A stretch of 32,416 nucleotides of DNA. It comes from Candidatus Woesearchaeota archaeon (GTDB lineage: Archaea; Nanobdellota; Nanobdellia; Woesearchaeales; WJKR01). The stretch is from assembly GCA_014729015.1 (NCBI GenBank), contig WJKR01000025.1:1-32416 (forward strand), in the 5' to 3' direction. Below, one piece after another: positions 22,542-31,300 of the stretch (positions are counted from its first letter, which is position 1; every line of letters begins with the position of its first letter). The translations under genes were made by a program, and so were the position numbers. The notes below the pieces were generated by a model. That model did no database searches. It saw only the letters and a list, made by a program, of their open reading frames with translations, and had not been told where the DNA came from.

Positions 22542-23116
22542 TGCGTGAACGCCTCGTCTATCATGCCGCACCACGTGTGTATGAGTGTGATGTGGACCTC
22601 TTGGATCCGTTTCGTCTCCTGGGATGGCACCACGACGGCGTGCCCGTATTCCTTGAGCTTGCCGCCGTCCTTGCCCAGCAACAAGATGATGTTCATGCCT
22701 TTCTCCTTGGCGGCTTCCGCAGCCCTCAAGACGTTCTCCGAGTTCCCGCTCGTGCTGATGCCCACGAGCACGTCGCCCTCAGCGCCATAAGCCTCCACTT
22801 GGAGCTTGAACACGTTGTCGTAGCCGTAATCATTCCCGCAGGCGGTGAGGATGCTCGTGTCCGTCGTCAACGCCAGCCCCGGCAGCTTCCGGCGCTCCTT
22901 CTCGAACCGCACCACGAGCTCGCCTGCGAAGTGCTGCGCGTCCGCCGCACTGCCGCCGTTGCCGCACACCAGGACCTTCTTGCCGTCCTTGAGCGCCTGG
23001 ATGAGGATGTCGCCGGCCTCGGCGGATTTCTTGATGAACCCCTCGTCCTGGGCCAGCTCTCCCTTGACCTTCCTTGAGGAATCCAGCTCCTCCTTGATGA
23101 ATACGTCGTGCTTCAT
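22538..23116 (-). CDS. gmhA: GmhA sedoheptulose-7-phosphate isomerase
   Basis: The ATG at 23116 gives 192 residues, the normal GmhA length; a longer frame upstream lies in the next gene and is not homologous. The SIS-domain motif CGNGGSAADAQHFAGELV (51-68), then LTTDTSILTACGNDYG, GISTSGNSENV and RIQEVHITLIH are diagnostic. GmhA isomerises sedoheptulose-7-phosphate to D-glycero-D-manno-heptose-7-phosphate, the first step of the heptose pathway. A TATA-like box centred 27 nt upstream starts a leaderless operon running gmhA, hldA, fkbM, beta-propeller. Confidence 0.93.
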   Translation of the reverse strand: MKHDVFIKEELDSSRKVKGELAQDEGFIKKSAEAGDILIQALKDGKKVLVCGNGGSAADAQHFAGELVVRFEKERRKLPGLALTTDTSILTACGNDYGYDNVFKLQVEAYGAEGDVLVGISTSGNSENVLRAAEAAKEKGMNIILLLGKDGGKLKEYGHAVVVPSQETKRIQEVHITLIHTWCGMIDEAFTQ

Positions 23117-23139
23117 TGTCTCTAGGCCTTCCGGTCTCG

Positions 23140-23148
23140 TTTTTATGC
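23140..23148 (-). promoter_or_regulatory. TATA box of the gmhA operon
   Basis: GCATAAAAA on the minus strand, centred 27 nt before the gmhA ATG. Confidence 0.5.
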
Positions 23149-23163
23149 TTTGCGGAACCCGTT

Positions 23164-24159
23164 CTACGCCCGGTCCCTCGTCTTGTCCGTCCTCTTCACC
23201 CAACCTGCTACAGTCCCGGTGCCGTAGCCGAAGTGGATGCACAGGTATGTGATGAGGACGTACCACGGGTTCGTCTTCTTCGCCGCGCTCACCACGCCGC
23301 TGCCTCCGAGCAGCGCTGCCAGGTGTGCCGCCAGCGGCGCCAGCAGCCATCCTTCTCCCGTCGCGACCGTCCCGGCTCCCAGTCCCAGCCATCCTATCAC
23401 CGCGGCTGCCGGTGCCAGCGCGAACGGTTGCCATCGTCGCGCGTGCTTCATGACCTTCCACCGCCAGAACCCGTACCTGTACATCTGGTTCCATAATTTC
23501 TTGCTGCTGTCGCGCTTGTAGTAGTACGTCACTGCCTTGGGCTGGAGGTAGAGGTTGTACGCCTTGCTCACCCGCAGGTTGAATTCCAGGTCCTGCCCTT
23601 TGAGGAACCGCTTGTCGTACCACCCTAGTTCTTCGAAGACTTTCTTGGGGAACAGGCACGCGTACGCCGTGTCGACTCTCTTCAGGTCCTTCTTCTCGCT
23701 GTAGCTCGACCCGAGCCCTCCTCCTAACACGCTGTTCATCGCCGCTGTCGTGGCCTTGCTCATCCTCGTCCTGCCGGCGTCCTTGTGGATGCTCCCCACC
23801 CCGCCGACGTGCGGGTCTTCAGCCGACAGTCTCTTGTACGTGTCGTACAGCGTTCTCAGCCAGCTCTTGGACGCGTAGCTGTGCCCGTCGATGTACGCGA
23901 CGAACCCTGCTCGTGACTTCCGGATGGCTAGATTACGTCCTTGCGCCTGGTGCTTCTCCTTGTTGTCCAAGAGAACGACGTTTCCGTGCTTTGCCTGGTA
24001 CTCCTTGACGATGTCCCGCGTCCGGTCCGTGCTCATCCCGTCCGCGACGATGATGTCGTACGGCTCTTTGAGGTCTTGCTTGAGCAGGCTGTTCAGGCAG
24101 CGCCTGATGTGCTGTTCCTCGTTGTACGTTGGTATGATGACTGAGATCAGCGGTTTCAT
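23164..24159 (-). CDS. GT2-family glycosyltransferase with C-terminal membrane segments
   Basis: The ATG at 24159 overlaps the stop of the DUF2304 gene and gives 331 residues starting MKPLISVIIPTYNEE, the canonical GT-A N-terminus; a longer frame upstream is not homologous. VADGMSTDRTRD, the metal-site region AYIDGHSYASKSW and the GQDLEFNLRV (ED-type) motif follow. Hydrophobic stretches after residue ~250 suggest membrane attachment, as in ExoA-like enzymes that act on lipid-linked sugars. The donor is unknown. Last gene of the operon started by the DPM-like gene at 25173. Confidence 0.88.
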   Translation of the reverse strand: MKPLISVIIPTYNEEQHIRRCLNSLLKQDLKEPYDIIVADGMSTDRTRDIVKEYQAKHGNVVLLDNKEKHQAQGRNLAIRKSRAGFVAYIDGHSYASKSWLRTLYDTYKRLSAEDPHVGGVGSIHKDAGRTRMSKATTAAMNSVLGGGLGSSYSEKKDLKRVDTAYACLFPKKVFEELGWYDKRFLKGQDLEFNLRVSKAYNLYLQPKAVTYYYKRDSSKKLWNQMYRYGFWRWKVMKHARRWQPFALAPAAAVIGWLGLGAGTVATGEGWLLAPLAAHLAALLGGSGVVSAAKKTNPWYVLITYLCIHFGYGTGTVAGWVKRTDKTRDRA

Positions 24160-24491
24160 TTTTTCTTCTTTCGTTGGAGCGCTATTTGCCGCACAAGCCT
24201 TGTAATGTCTTGTTGTTGCTGCTCCACTTTGACGTAGAGTCGGAATTGGAGGTAGAAGAGTACGAGTACCGTTACGATGATGACGAGGTCTATCGCGCTG
24301 CTGAATCCTGTCTTGTTGGCCACTGACGCGACCAGTTCGGGGAAGAGGGCTATGGCTATCGCTCCTAACCATATGATGCTCCAGAAGATGAGTTCTCCTA
24401 GTGGTACTGCTCGGTCTCTTCTTCGCAGAATGAGCCTGCTCAGCGCGAAGATGCTGAACAGAATGATGATTATTTGTAGTACGTGTACCAT
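24156..24491 (-). CDS. DUF2304 small membrane protein
   Basis: A 111-residue protein with three hydrophobic segments (about 4-20, 33-50, 66-86) and a basic, coiled-coil-like C-terminus (YVKVEQQQQDITRLVRQIAL). The order membrane helix, RRRDRAVPLGELIFW, two helices and cytoplasmic tail matches DUF2304. Such proteins are commonly found next to dolichol-phosphate-mannose-synthase-like GT2 genes. Here it sits 7 nt after one and overlaps the next GT2 by 4 nt. It may anchor the glycosyltransferase to the membrane; this is inferred. Confidence 0.8.
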   Translation of the reverse strand: MVHVLQIIIILFSIFALSRLILRRRDRAVPLGELIFWSIIWLGAIAIALFPELVASVANKTGFSSAIDLVIIVTVLVLFYLQFRLYVKVEQQQQDITRLVRQIALQRKKKK

Positions 24492-24498
24492 GGGTGTT

Positions 24499-25173
24499 TC
24501 ACCTTTTGAGTTTTCCTAAAATCATTTTTGTCATGATGTTGATGGCGTTGCTGTTGCCTTGTCCTTTAGCAAGTGTTTCGTCACTGTAGGTAATGGTGTT
24601 TGGGATTTCTTTGTACTTAAGTTTATTATCTGCTATTTGTTCGATGATTTCTGAAGCGTGTTCCATCCCATCGCTTTTTATCTTTATCTTGTTTGCTGCT
24701 TTTCTGGAGAGTGCTCTGAAGCCGTTGTGTGAATCGGTTAATTTTAGTCCGTAGAAGATACGCAGGGATAAGGCTCCTCCTTTGAGAATAACTCTTCTCA
24801 TGAACGGCGCATTATTAGTGTTTTTGAGGAATCGTGATCCTAGGCAGACGTCTGCTTCGCCTTTTTCAATAGGTTTGATGAACTTCGGTATATCTTTTGC
24901 TTTGTGTTGTCCATCTGCGTCAAATGTGATAATGATATTAGCTCCTTGCTTAAGTGCATAACTAATCCCTGTTTGTAGTGCTGCTCCTTGGCCGCGGTTG
25001 ATGATGTGTCTGAGCACGATAGCTCCAGCTTCTGTTGCTTCTTCAGATGTTTTGTCTTTGCTGCCATCATCTACTACAATAATATGTTGATAATTATGTT
25101 TATGTAGATTTTTAACGACTTTTCCGACACTGCCTTGTTCGTTGTACGCGGCTATTACTATCGCTATGTCCAT
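24499..25173 (-). CDS. dolichol-phosphate sugar synthase-like GT2
   Basis: A 224-residue GT-A domain without membrane helices. It has IAAYNEQGSVGKVV, VVDDGSKDKTSE, NRGQGAALQTGI, the metal-binding FDADGQHKAKDI, GSRFL and TDSHNGFRALSRKAA. This is the pattern of DPM1-like enzymes that load a sugar from a nucleotide donor onto dolichyl phosphate. The product could serve as a lumenal donor or the first lipid-linked sugar of the N-glycan. A TATA-like box 26 nt upstream gives a leaderless start. The AglB stop lies 39 bp upstream of this start. Confidence 0.88.
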   Translation of the reverse strand: MDIAIVIAAYNEQGSVGKVVKNLHKHNYQHIIVVDDGSKDKTSEEATEAGAIVLRHIINRGQGAALQTGISYALKQGANIIITFDADGQHKAKDIPKFIKPIEKGEADVCLGSRFLKNTNNAPFMRRVILKGGALSLRIFYGLKLTDSHNGFRALSRKAANKIKIKSDGMEHASEIIEQIADNKLKYKEIPNTITYSDETLAKGQGNSNAINIMTKMILGKLKR

Positions 25174-25193
25174 ATGCTAAAGAACAAAAATCG

Positions 25194-25203
25194 CTTTTTT
25201 AAG
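25194..25203 (-). promoter_or_regulatory. TATA-like box of the DPM-like operon
   Basis: CTTAAAAAAG on the minus strand, centred about 26 nt before the start at 25173, in the short gap after aglB. Confidence 0.45.
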
Positions 25204-25212
25204 CTTTATGAA

Positions 25213-28080
25213 TCACCAGTTGACTTTCCAAACGATAATCCGGTCGCCAGTGATGGGACTTCTTTCATCACTAAATTTCTCGAAATGCTTTGTATGTGCT
25301 CCTTCGAGGAAGAAGAGCCTGGTGAACATGCTCGTTGCCAGTTCGCTAGAAGCGATGACTGCCTTGTAGCTGCTTCCTTGTTGTACGAGGAACAGCTCGA
25401 AGTCTAGCCCTGGATTCTCGAATCTGGTTGTTTCTAGATTATTATTTTTAATGGTGACTGCTTTGAGGGTGAGCGTGTTCTCGCCGACCCGTTGTCCTGT
25501 TTGTCGGTTGTACGCGCCGATGCTGGCGATCGTGTTTTCCGGGTTTTCGAGGTCGACGACCACTGTTTCTAGCCTGATCGTTTGTCCTTGTTGGTTGCCG
25601 AGGTTCACGTTCTGGTTGCACGTGACGGTGTCGTTGTCGTCTTGGCAGCTGATTGCGTTTCTGGTGAGGTATTGCGGCCAGGGGCTGATCCACGCGTTCG
25701 CCGCTTGTTCGTTGGCGAGGCTGATTACTTGGTAATATAGTTGTCCTGCTGCTTTTGTTTCTATGTCGAAGAGTTCTTCGATGATAGGGGTTGCGACGTC
25801 CGGTGTTTCTTTTCGGAGCACGTTGTACGCGTACGCTTTCCTGAAGTCCCAGTTGCCGAAGTGTCCCCACACGCTCGCTTTACCGATCATGTCTGAACTA
25901 GTAATAAAATAGTTTTCTGGCGGTTCGCAATGGGTGAGTCTTGTGACGTCTTCAGCTTCTTCTTGTGTGAGTCCTTGTTCTTCCAAGTACGCAGTTGCTG
26001 CTTCTTGGTCTTCTATGAGGATTATCTCTCCCATGATTGCTCTTGCCTGCAAGGTGGTTTCTGGTGTTATGGCTTCTCCGTCTCCTTGGACGTGTTCTGC
26101 TAGGGTGTCGAATCCTTTTCTTGAACCGCAGTCAAGCATCCTCAATATGCCGACTGCTTCTTCCTCGTTGTTCGTGCTGAGCGCTCTGCCCACCCAGTGG
26201 GCCATGGGCGTGTTCTGGCTGGTGCCGTCGAACGTGACTGCTCTGTCGCCGATGGCTTTGAACCAGTGTCCGAAGTCCCACCAGCTGTTGATGATTGCGT
26301 CTGGTGCTGCTTCTTCATTGATTTTTGTTAGTGAACTCCACCAAGCGTCGTTCATGCTGGGTATTTCATGAAGTGCTGCTTGTTTTCCTGCATTGATGGG
26401 TTTGATGAGAATGAGTAATGCGATGATGATGAGTCCTGCTTTGATCCATGCTTGGTCTATTTCGAAGTTTTTCTCGCTCCAGGTGATGACGAGCTTGTAG
26501 AGTTGTCCGATGAGGATGCCTAACGCGACAGCGTAGGCTGGTACGAGGACGAGGATAAATCGTACGCCTTGTGTGCTGGCGTAGATGGTGCCTGCGAACC
26601 AGACGACGAGGAACAATGCGTATTTGATGTCTATGTCTCGTTGGTCTTTGAGGAAGAACAGGATGCCTGTAGCGACCGGTATTAGCAGTAATGCGAGGAA
26701 CACGTAGGGGTTGCCTCTGAGCAATGGTTTGGTGATGAGGATGAGGTAGAGGAATGCGCCGCCGCCGAGGATGGCCCAGTCTTTGTTCTTGAATTCCTTG
26801 ATGGTGATGAGGCTGAGGAGGAGTCCGAGGCAGGCTAAGTAGAAGTAGGCGCTGCCGCCTATCTGGTTGACGATGCTGGACAGTGATGCCCTGTTGAGCT
26901 CTGCGACGGTGGTGAAGACGTTCGGCCAGAGGTCTATTTTTGCCGCGTTCTGGATGCTGGCGAATTTAACTGCTCCTAATGGTCCGTTGATGAATCGGGA
27001 GAAAGATGAGAATAATGATACGAATATGCCGCTCGCTACCAACACTCCTAGTATGCTTCTGCCGGCGTTCTTCACTTCTGGTGCTGTGAATATTCTTTTC
27101 ACGTCTTTTGTTTGCAGCCATGATTTGATGATGCGGAATCCGAGGTATGCGATGATGGTGATGAGCATGAAGTCGAAGATGTACCACCAACCACTCCAAA
27201 ACTTGCTGTAGATGCCGAGGAAGAGGCCGGTGAGTCCTGAGTAGATAAGTTTCTTCTTGAGGTCTTTGGCGTCGAATGCTTCGATGAACATCCAGAGAAT
27301 CAGTAAGGGAAAGGTGACGTTGTAGCTGTCGGTGTCGGCGAATCCTGCTGCGGTTCTGCCGAGGAAGGTGGAGTGGACGGCGACGATTGTGCCGGCGATG
27401 AACCCTCCGAGGTTGCCTGCTTTTTTCCTCGTGATAAAGAATGCGGGGATGACGGCTAGTGAAGAAATGATGACTGGCATCCAGAAGAAGACGTTGAAGA
27501 GCTCTGCGTCTTTGTTGAAGAATCTCACAATCTTGTAGATCATCGCTGAGAATCTTGTGTGGTAGTCTGTTTCTGTTTCTGCTCTTCCTATTGGCGCGAG
27601 CATATGGTTGTTTATTTTGACACCGTCTATTTCTACGTCTGCGCCGTAGCCATGATCAAGAACGTTTTTTGTGTGTCTGTAGTAGAAGTAAGGGTCTATC
27701 GCCAAGAGGTAGGTCTGCCCGTCGTCTTTTTGGAGCCGTTCCCTGATGTATTGTCCTTGGGTCTTTGCTTGTTCTGCGATTTCCGTTTCTTGTTGCTTGA
27801 TGACTTGCGTGAGCTGTTCGTTGACGAGCGCTTGTTTCCGTTCTGGTGGCAGGTTGGGGTATTGTTGGTTTATCCCCGTGGTGATTTGGTTTTTGAGGTT
27901 GGTGATGATGCTGTTCTCTGCCCATTGGTCTGTGATGGGGAGTGTTGCTGGGTAGCTGCGGTAGGTGATGGAGAGTCCTGTGCTGATGAGGATGAGCAGG
28001 ATGATGAGTAGGACGCGGAGGTGTTGGTTGGTGATGCGTTGCAAGAATGCTCGTGGTGTCTTTGTTGTTTGTCGTGCCAC
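25213..28080 (-). CDS. aglB: AglB oligosaccharyltransferase (STT3 family)
   Basis: A 955-residue protein starting at GTG. After one N-terminal membrane helix (~22-40) comes a long extracellular loop, then the first acidic motif in AIDPYFYYRH (D129), the second in GFADTDSYN (D249-D251) and many membrane helices. The signature WWDFGHW lies at ~600-606, followed by a soluble C-terminal domain. These are the catalytic Asp motifs and acceptor-Thr-binding WWD of archaeal STT3. AglB transfers the glycan from a dolichyl carrier to Asn in N-X-S/T on exported proteins. A TATA box 41 nt upstream and AGGAG before the GTG show this message has a short leader, unlike most neighbours. It is divergent from the PKD surface-protein gene. 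Confidence 0.95.
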   Translation of the reverse strand: MARQTTKTPRAFLQRITNQHLRVLLIILLILISTGLSITYRSYPATLPITDQWAENSIITNLKNQITTGINQQYPNLPPERKQALVNEQLTQVIKQQETEIAEQAKTQGQYIRERLQKDDGQTYLLAIDPYFYYRHTKNVLDHGYGADVEIDGVKINNHMLAPIGRAETETDYHTRFSAMIYKIVRFFNKDAELFNVFFWMPVIISSLAVIPAFFITRKKAGNLGGFIAGTIVAVHSTFLGRTAAGFADTDSYNVTFPLLILWMFIEAFDAKDLKKKLIYSGLTGLFLGIYSKFWSGWWYIFDFMLITIIAYLGFRIIKSWLQTKDVKRIFTAPEVKNAGRSILGVLVASGIFVSLFSSFSRFINGPLGAVKFASIQNAAKIDLWPNVFTTVAELNRASLSSIVNQIGGSAYFYLACLGLLLSLITIKEFKNKDWAILGGGAFLYLILITKPLLRGNPYVFLALLLIPVATGILFFLKDQRDIDIKYALFLVVWFAGTIYASTQGVRFILVLVPAYAVALGILIGQLYKLVITWSEKNFEIDQAWIKAGLIIIALLILIKPINAGKQAALHEIPSMNDAWWSSLTKINEEAAPDAIINSWWDFGHWFKAIGDRAVTFDGTSQNTPMAHWVGRALSTNNEEEAVGILRMLDCGSRKGFDTLAEHVQGDGEAITPETTLQARAIMGEIILIEDQEAATAYLEEQGLTQEEAEDVTRLTHCEPPENYFITSSDMIGKASVWGHFGNWDFRKAYAYNVLRKETPDVATPIIEELFDIETKAAGQLYYQVISLANEQAANAWISPWPQYLTRNAISCQDDNDTVTCNQNVNLGNQQGQTIRLETVVVDLENPENTIASIGAYNRQTGQRVGENTLTLKAVTIKNNNLETTRFENPGLDFELFLVQQGSSYKAVIASSELATSMFTRLFFLEGAHTKHFEKFSDERSPITGDRIIVWKVNW

Positions 28081-28116
28081 GTTCCCCCAGCTCCTGTTCG
28101 CCGGGTTCGGGGCGAT

Positions 28117-28125
28117 GTTTATATA
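28117..28125 (-). promoter_or_regulatory. TATA box of aglB
   Basis: TATATAAAC on the minus strand. Transcription should begin near 28095, giving a ~15 nt leader that includes AGGAG 10 nt before the GTG start. Confidence 0.55.
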
Positions 28126-28159
28126 GTTTGTTGTTGGTTTTCTTTTTAAAGACGATTTA

Positions 28160-28217
28160 TTTTCTTTAAGGAAAAGAATTATTTTGTTTCTACCAATTAG
28201 TGGTCACTTAAAGAAAA
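28160..28217. repeat. 11-bp inverted repeat between aglB and the PKD surface-protein gene
   Basis: TTTTCTTTAAG (28160-28170) and its exact complement CTTAAAGAAAA (28207-28217), 36 bp apart. The right arm abuts the TATA-like box of the PKD gene. It could be a paired binding site serving both divergent promoters. Confidence 0.6.
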
Positions 28218-28227
28218 TTATTTAAAT
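28218..28227 (+). promoter_or_regulatory. TATA-like box of the PKD surface-protein gene
   Basis: TTATTTAAAT. Transcription should begin near 28250, leaving a leader of about 80 nt that holds a tiny ORF (28261-28272, MFW-stop) and an AGGAGG site at 28319-28324, 7 nt before the ATG. Confidence 0.45.
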
Positions 28228-28331
28228 CAATTAACTTTACTGTTTGGTAGTAACAAGCGTATGTTTTGGTGAGACACCACATGATCCGACAAGAAACAAG
28301 CACTTCTCAACCACGACACAGGAGGGATTCC

Positions 28332-31300
28332 ATGAAACAACTACTATTCTCCATCCTGCTGGTCATCATGCTTATCATGACCGTACAAGCAGCGAGCGCA
28401 GCCGTGACCTACGCGCACTGGCAGCCCAACGAAACAGCAACCATTACCATCAACGAAGGCGACACCGCAGCATTCGACTGGTACGCGCAGACGAACTGGT
28501 ACAACCTGGACGTAGACGTCCAGCTCAACGACGGAACGGACACGCTCGTGACCTATGTCGCAGGCCTGCAACCGAACAACTACGCCGGCGGCACCGTCGA
28601 AGTGGACCAAGACGATTACCAAGCACCAGGCACCTACACCGTCTCCGTCTGGGCGACCGACATCCTCGGCTACCAGGACACGCACACCATCGAATTGGTG
28701 GTCGAAGGACGAACACCCGAAGACAACGACCTCATCGACGTCGAAGTCACCGCAGAACCGACCGATGGCGAAGCACCATTAGAAGTGAGCTTCACCTGCA
28801 CCGCTGTCGGCGGCGACGCCCCCATCAGTTATGCATGGGCGTTCGGCGATGACACGACGAGCGATGAACAGAACACGACGCACACCTACACCGAACCAGG
28901 AGCGTACACGGCGATGTGCACGGCCACCGACAACGACGGTGACTTGATGAGCGAACTCGTCGTCATCACCGTCGGACTCGTCAACAAAGCGCCGGAAATG
29001 GAACCTATCGACGACCAATACGTCGATGAGACAACGACATTCACCTATGACTTGCAGGTCTCGGACCCTGACAACACGTTAGACGAGCTGATTTGCTATG
29101 ACGCGGAGTTCATGAAGGTCGACACGAAGCACACGAAAGGGGCCGACGATATCAAATACATCCCCGACTGGGCAGTCCTCGACGGCTGCACCATCGTCGG
29201 AGAAGCACCAGCAGTCGAATCCGACGAGGAGTATTACGTCCGAGTCGGCGTCAAGGACCCGGAAGGGCTGTTCGACGAAGAAGACTTCTACATCACCGTG
29301 CGACAACGCAACCAGCCGCCGACCATAGAGGACGTCGCAGACCTGACCATAAGCGAGGGGACGAACATCACCGTGCCCTTCACCGTGACGGATGCAGACG
29401 CGTTGGACACGTTGACATGCAGTGTCACGTCAGGGACGGAACTACCTGCCTGGCTGACCCTCGAAGACTGCGGCCTGGCCGGTACGGCGCCGCAAGTGAA
29501 TGGTAGCGACACGAGCACGATAAGCATCACCGTCACCGATGATAAAAATGCAAGTGACACGATGGCATTCACGATCACGGTCGTCGACGCGGGCAACGGC
29601 CCGACAGCCGACTTCACATGGTCACCGACGAACCCACTCGTCGCCGAAGCCGTGCAGTTCACCGACACCTCCTCTGATGATGGCAACATCGTCAGCCATG
29701 ACTGGACGTTCGGCGACGGCGCCCGCAGCGACCAGCATCACCCGACGCACAGCTACGCGAGTGGTGGAAGCTATCAGGTGACGCTCGTCGTGACCGACGA
29801 CGACGGCCTGACAGGCATCACGCAACAGACCATCACAGTGACCGACTACGACTTTTCCAGCATCACGGTAAGCGCAGACCCGACGACAGGTACCGCGCCG
29901 CTCGACGTAAACTTCACCTGCTCGGTCATCGGCGGCGACGCACCCCTGACATATTCATGGGAGTTTGATGACGGAACCTTCTCTACAGACCAGAATCCGA
30001 CGCACACCTATCACGCTGTCGGGACGTACACCGCCTCTTGCCTGGCAAAGGATGTGGACGGGGACACCATTTCAGGCCCCGTCGTCGTGTACGTTGAAGA
30101 GACGACGGCCACGAACCATCCGCCCATCATGCAACCGCTTCCTGACGACGAAGTGTACGAAGGAGAGCATTACACCAAGCAGTTGCTGGTGAGCGACCCT
30201 GACGACGACCCAGTGACTTGCTACTCAGCGGCAGACCTCGGCTACGGCATCTCACTGCCGGCATGGCTATCCTTGGACAAGGACAACTGCGTCCTGTCAG
30301 GCACCGCGCCTGAAGTGACTGAAGACAAGGTCTACTTGGTGGAGGTCGGTGTCGAGGATGACGGCGGGCTGACCGACTCTGAATACTATTATCTGACGGT
30401 GAAGGACCTCCCGGCAAATAACGTGCCGCCGACAGCGGACTTCGCTTGGGACCCGGCCGCACCATCGGTCGGGGAGACAGTCACCTTCACCGCGACGGCG
30501 ACGGATATCGACGGGAATATCGTCCTGTATGAGTGGGACTTGGACGACGACGGCTCTTACGAGCTGTCAGGGCCGACCACCGACACCGTCTTGAGGAGTT
30601 ATCCTTCCGCAGGCGATGTTGCCGTACGGCTCCGCGTCACTGATGACGACGGCGCCGCCGACTCGGTCGCGAAGATTATCACCATCACCGACGTCTCGGA
30701 CCATGACTTCACGGACATCGCAGTCGCGGCGGACCCGATCAGCGGTTTTGCGCCGTTGGCGGTCAATTTCACCTGTTCGGTCATCGGCGGCGACGCCCCC
30801 ATCAGTTATGCATGGGCGTTCGGCGATGACACGACGAGCGATGAACAGAACACGACGCACACGTACCGGACGACCGGCCCGTTCACCGCGACGTGCACCG
30901 CACGGGACGAGGACGGCGACGCCATACATGGCAGCGTTGACATAGCGGTCGCGGCGCTGCCGACTAACGATGCGCCCGTCGCCTCGTTCTCTTGGTTGCC
31001 CGTCGTTCCCGAGACGAACGAATCAGTGACCTTTAATGCGAACGCCTCGACTGACAACGACGGGAGCATCGTGTTGTACGAATGGGATTTCGACGGTGAC
31101 GGCGTCTGGGACGCGACTGGGGTCGCGGTGACGATTGCGTACGCCGCGCCAGGGGCGTATGACGTCACGTTGCGCGTGACTGACGACAACGGCGCTCAGG
31201 ATACGGAGACGAAGGAGGTCGCGGTCGTCAAGCCGTCTGCATTGCCGGTGGCGGAAGCAGGCCCTGACCTCACCGTGTACGTCAACACGCTGGTCAAGAT

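Noticed and set aside
23117..23659. Long N-terminal extension of the gmhA frame
   Set aside because: It is an opposite-phase shadow of the GT2 gene at 23164-24159; true GmhA homology starts at ATG 23116.
24160..24372. 71-codon N-terminal extension of the GT2 frame
   Set aside because: It overlaps the DUF2304 gene and is not homologous to GT2; MKPLISVIIPTYNEE is the natural start.
28244..28852. Frame of 202 codons rich in Arg and His
   Set aside because: It is a shifted-frame shadow of the PKD gene; the composition is an artefact of GC-rich codons.
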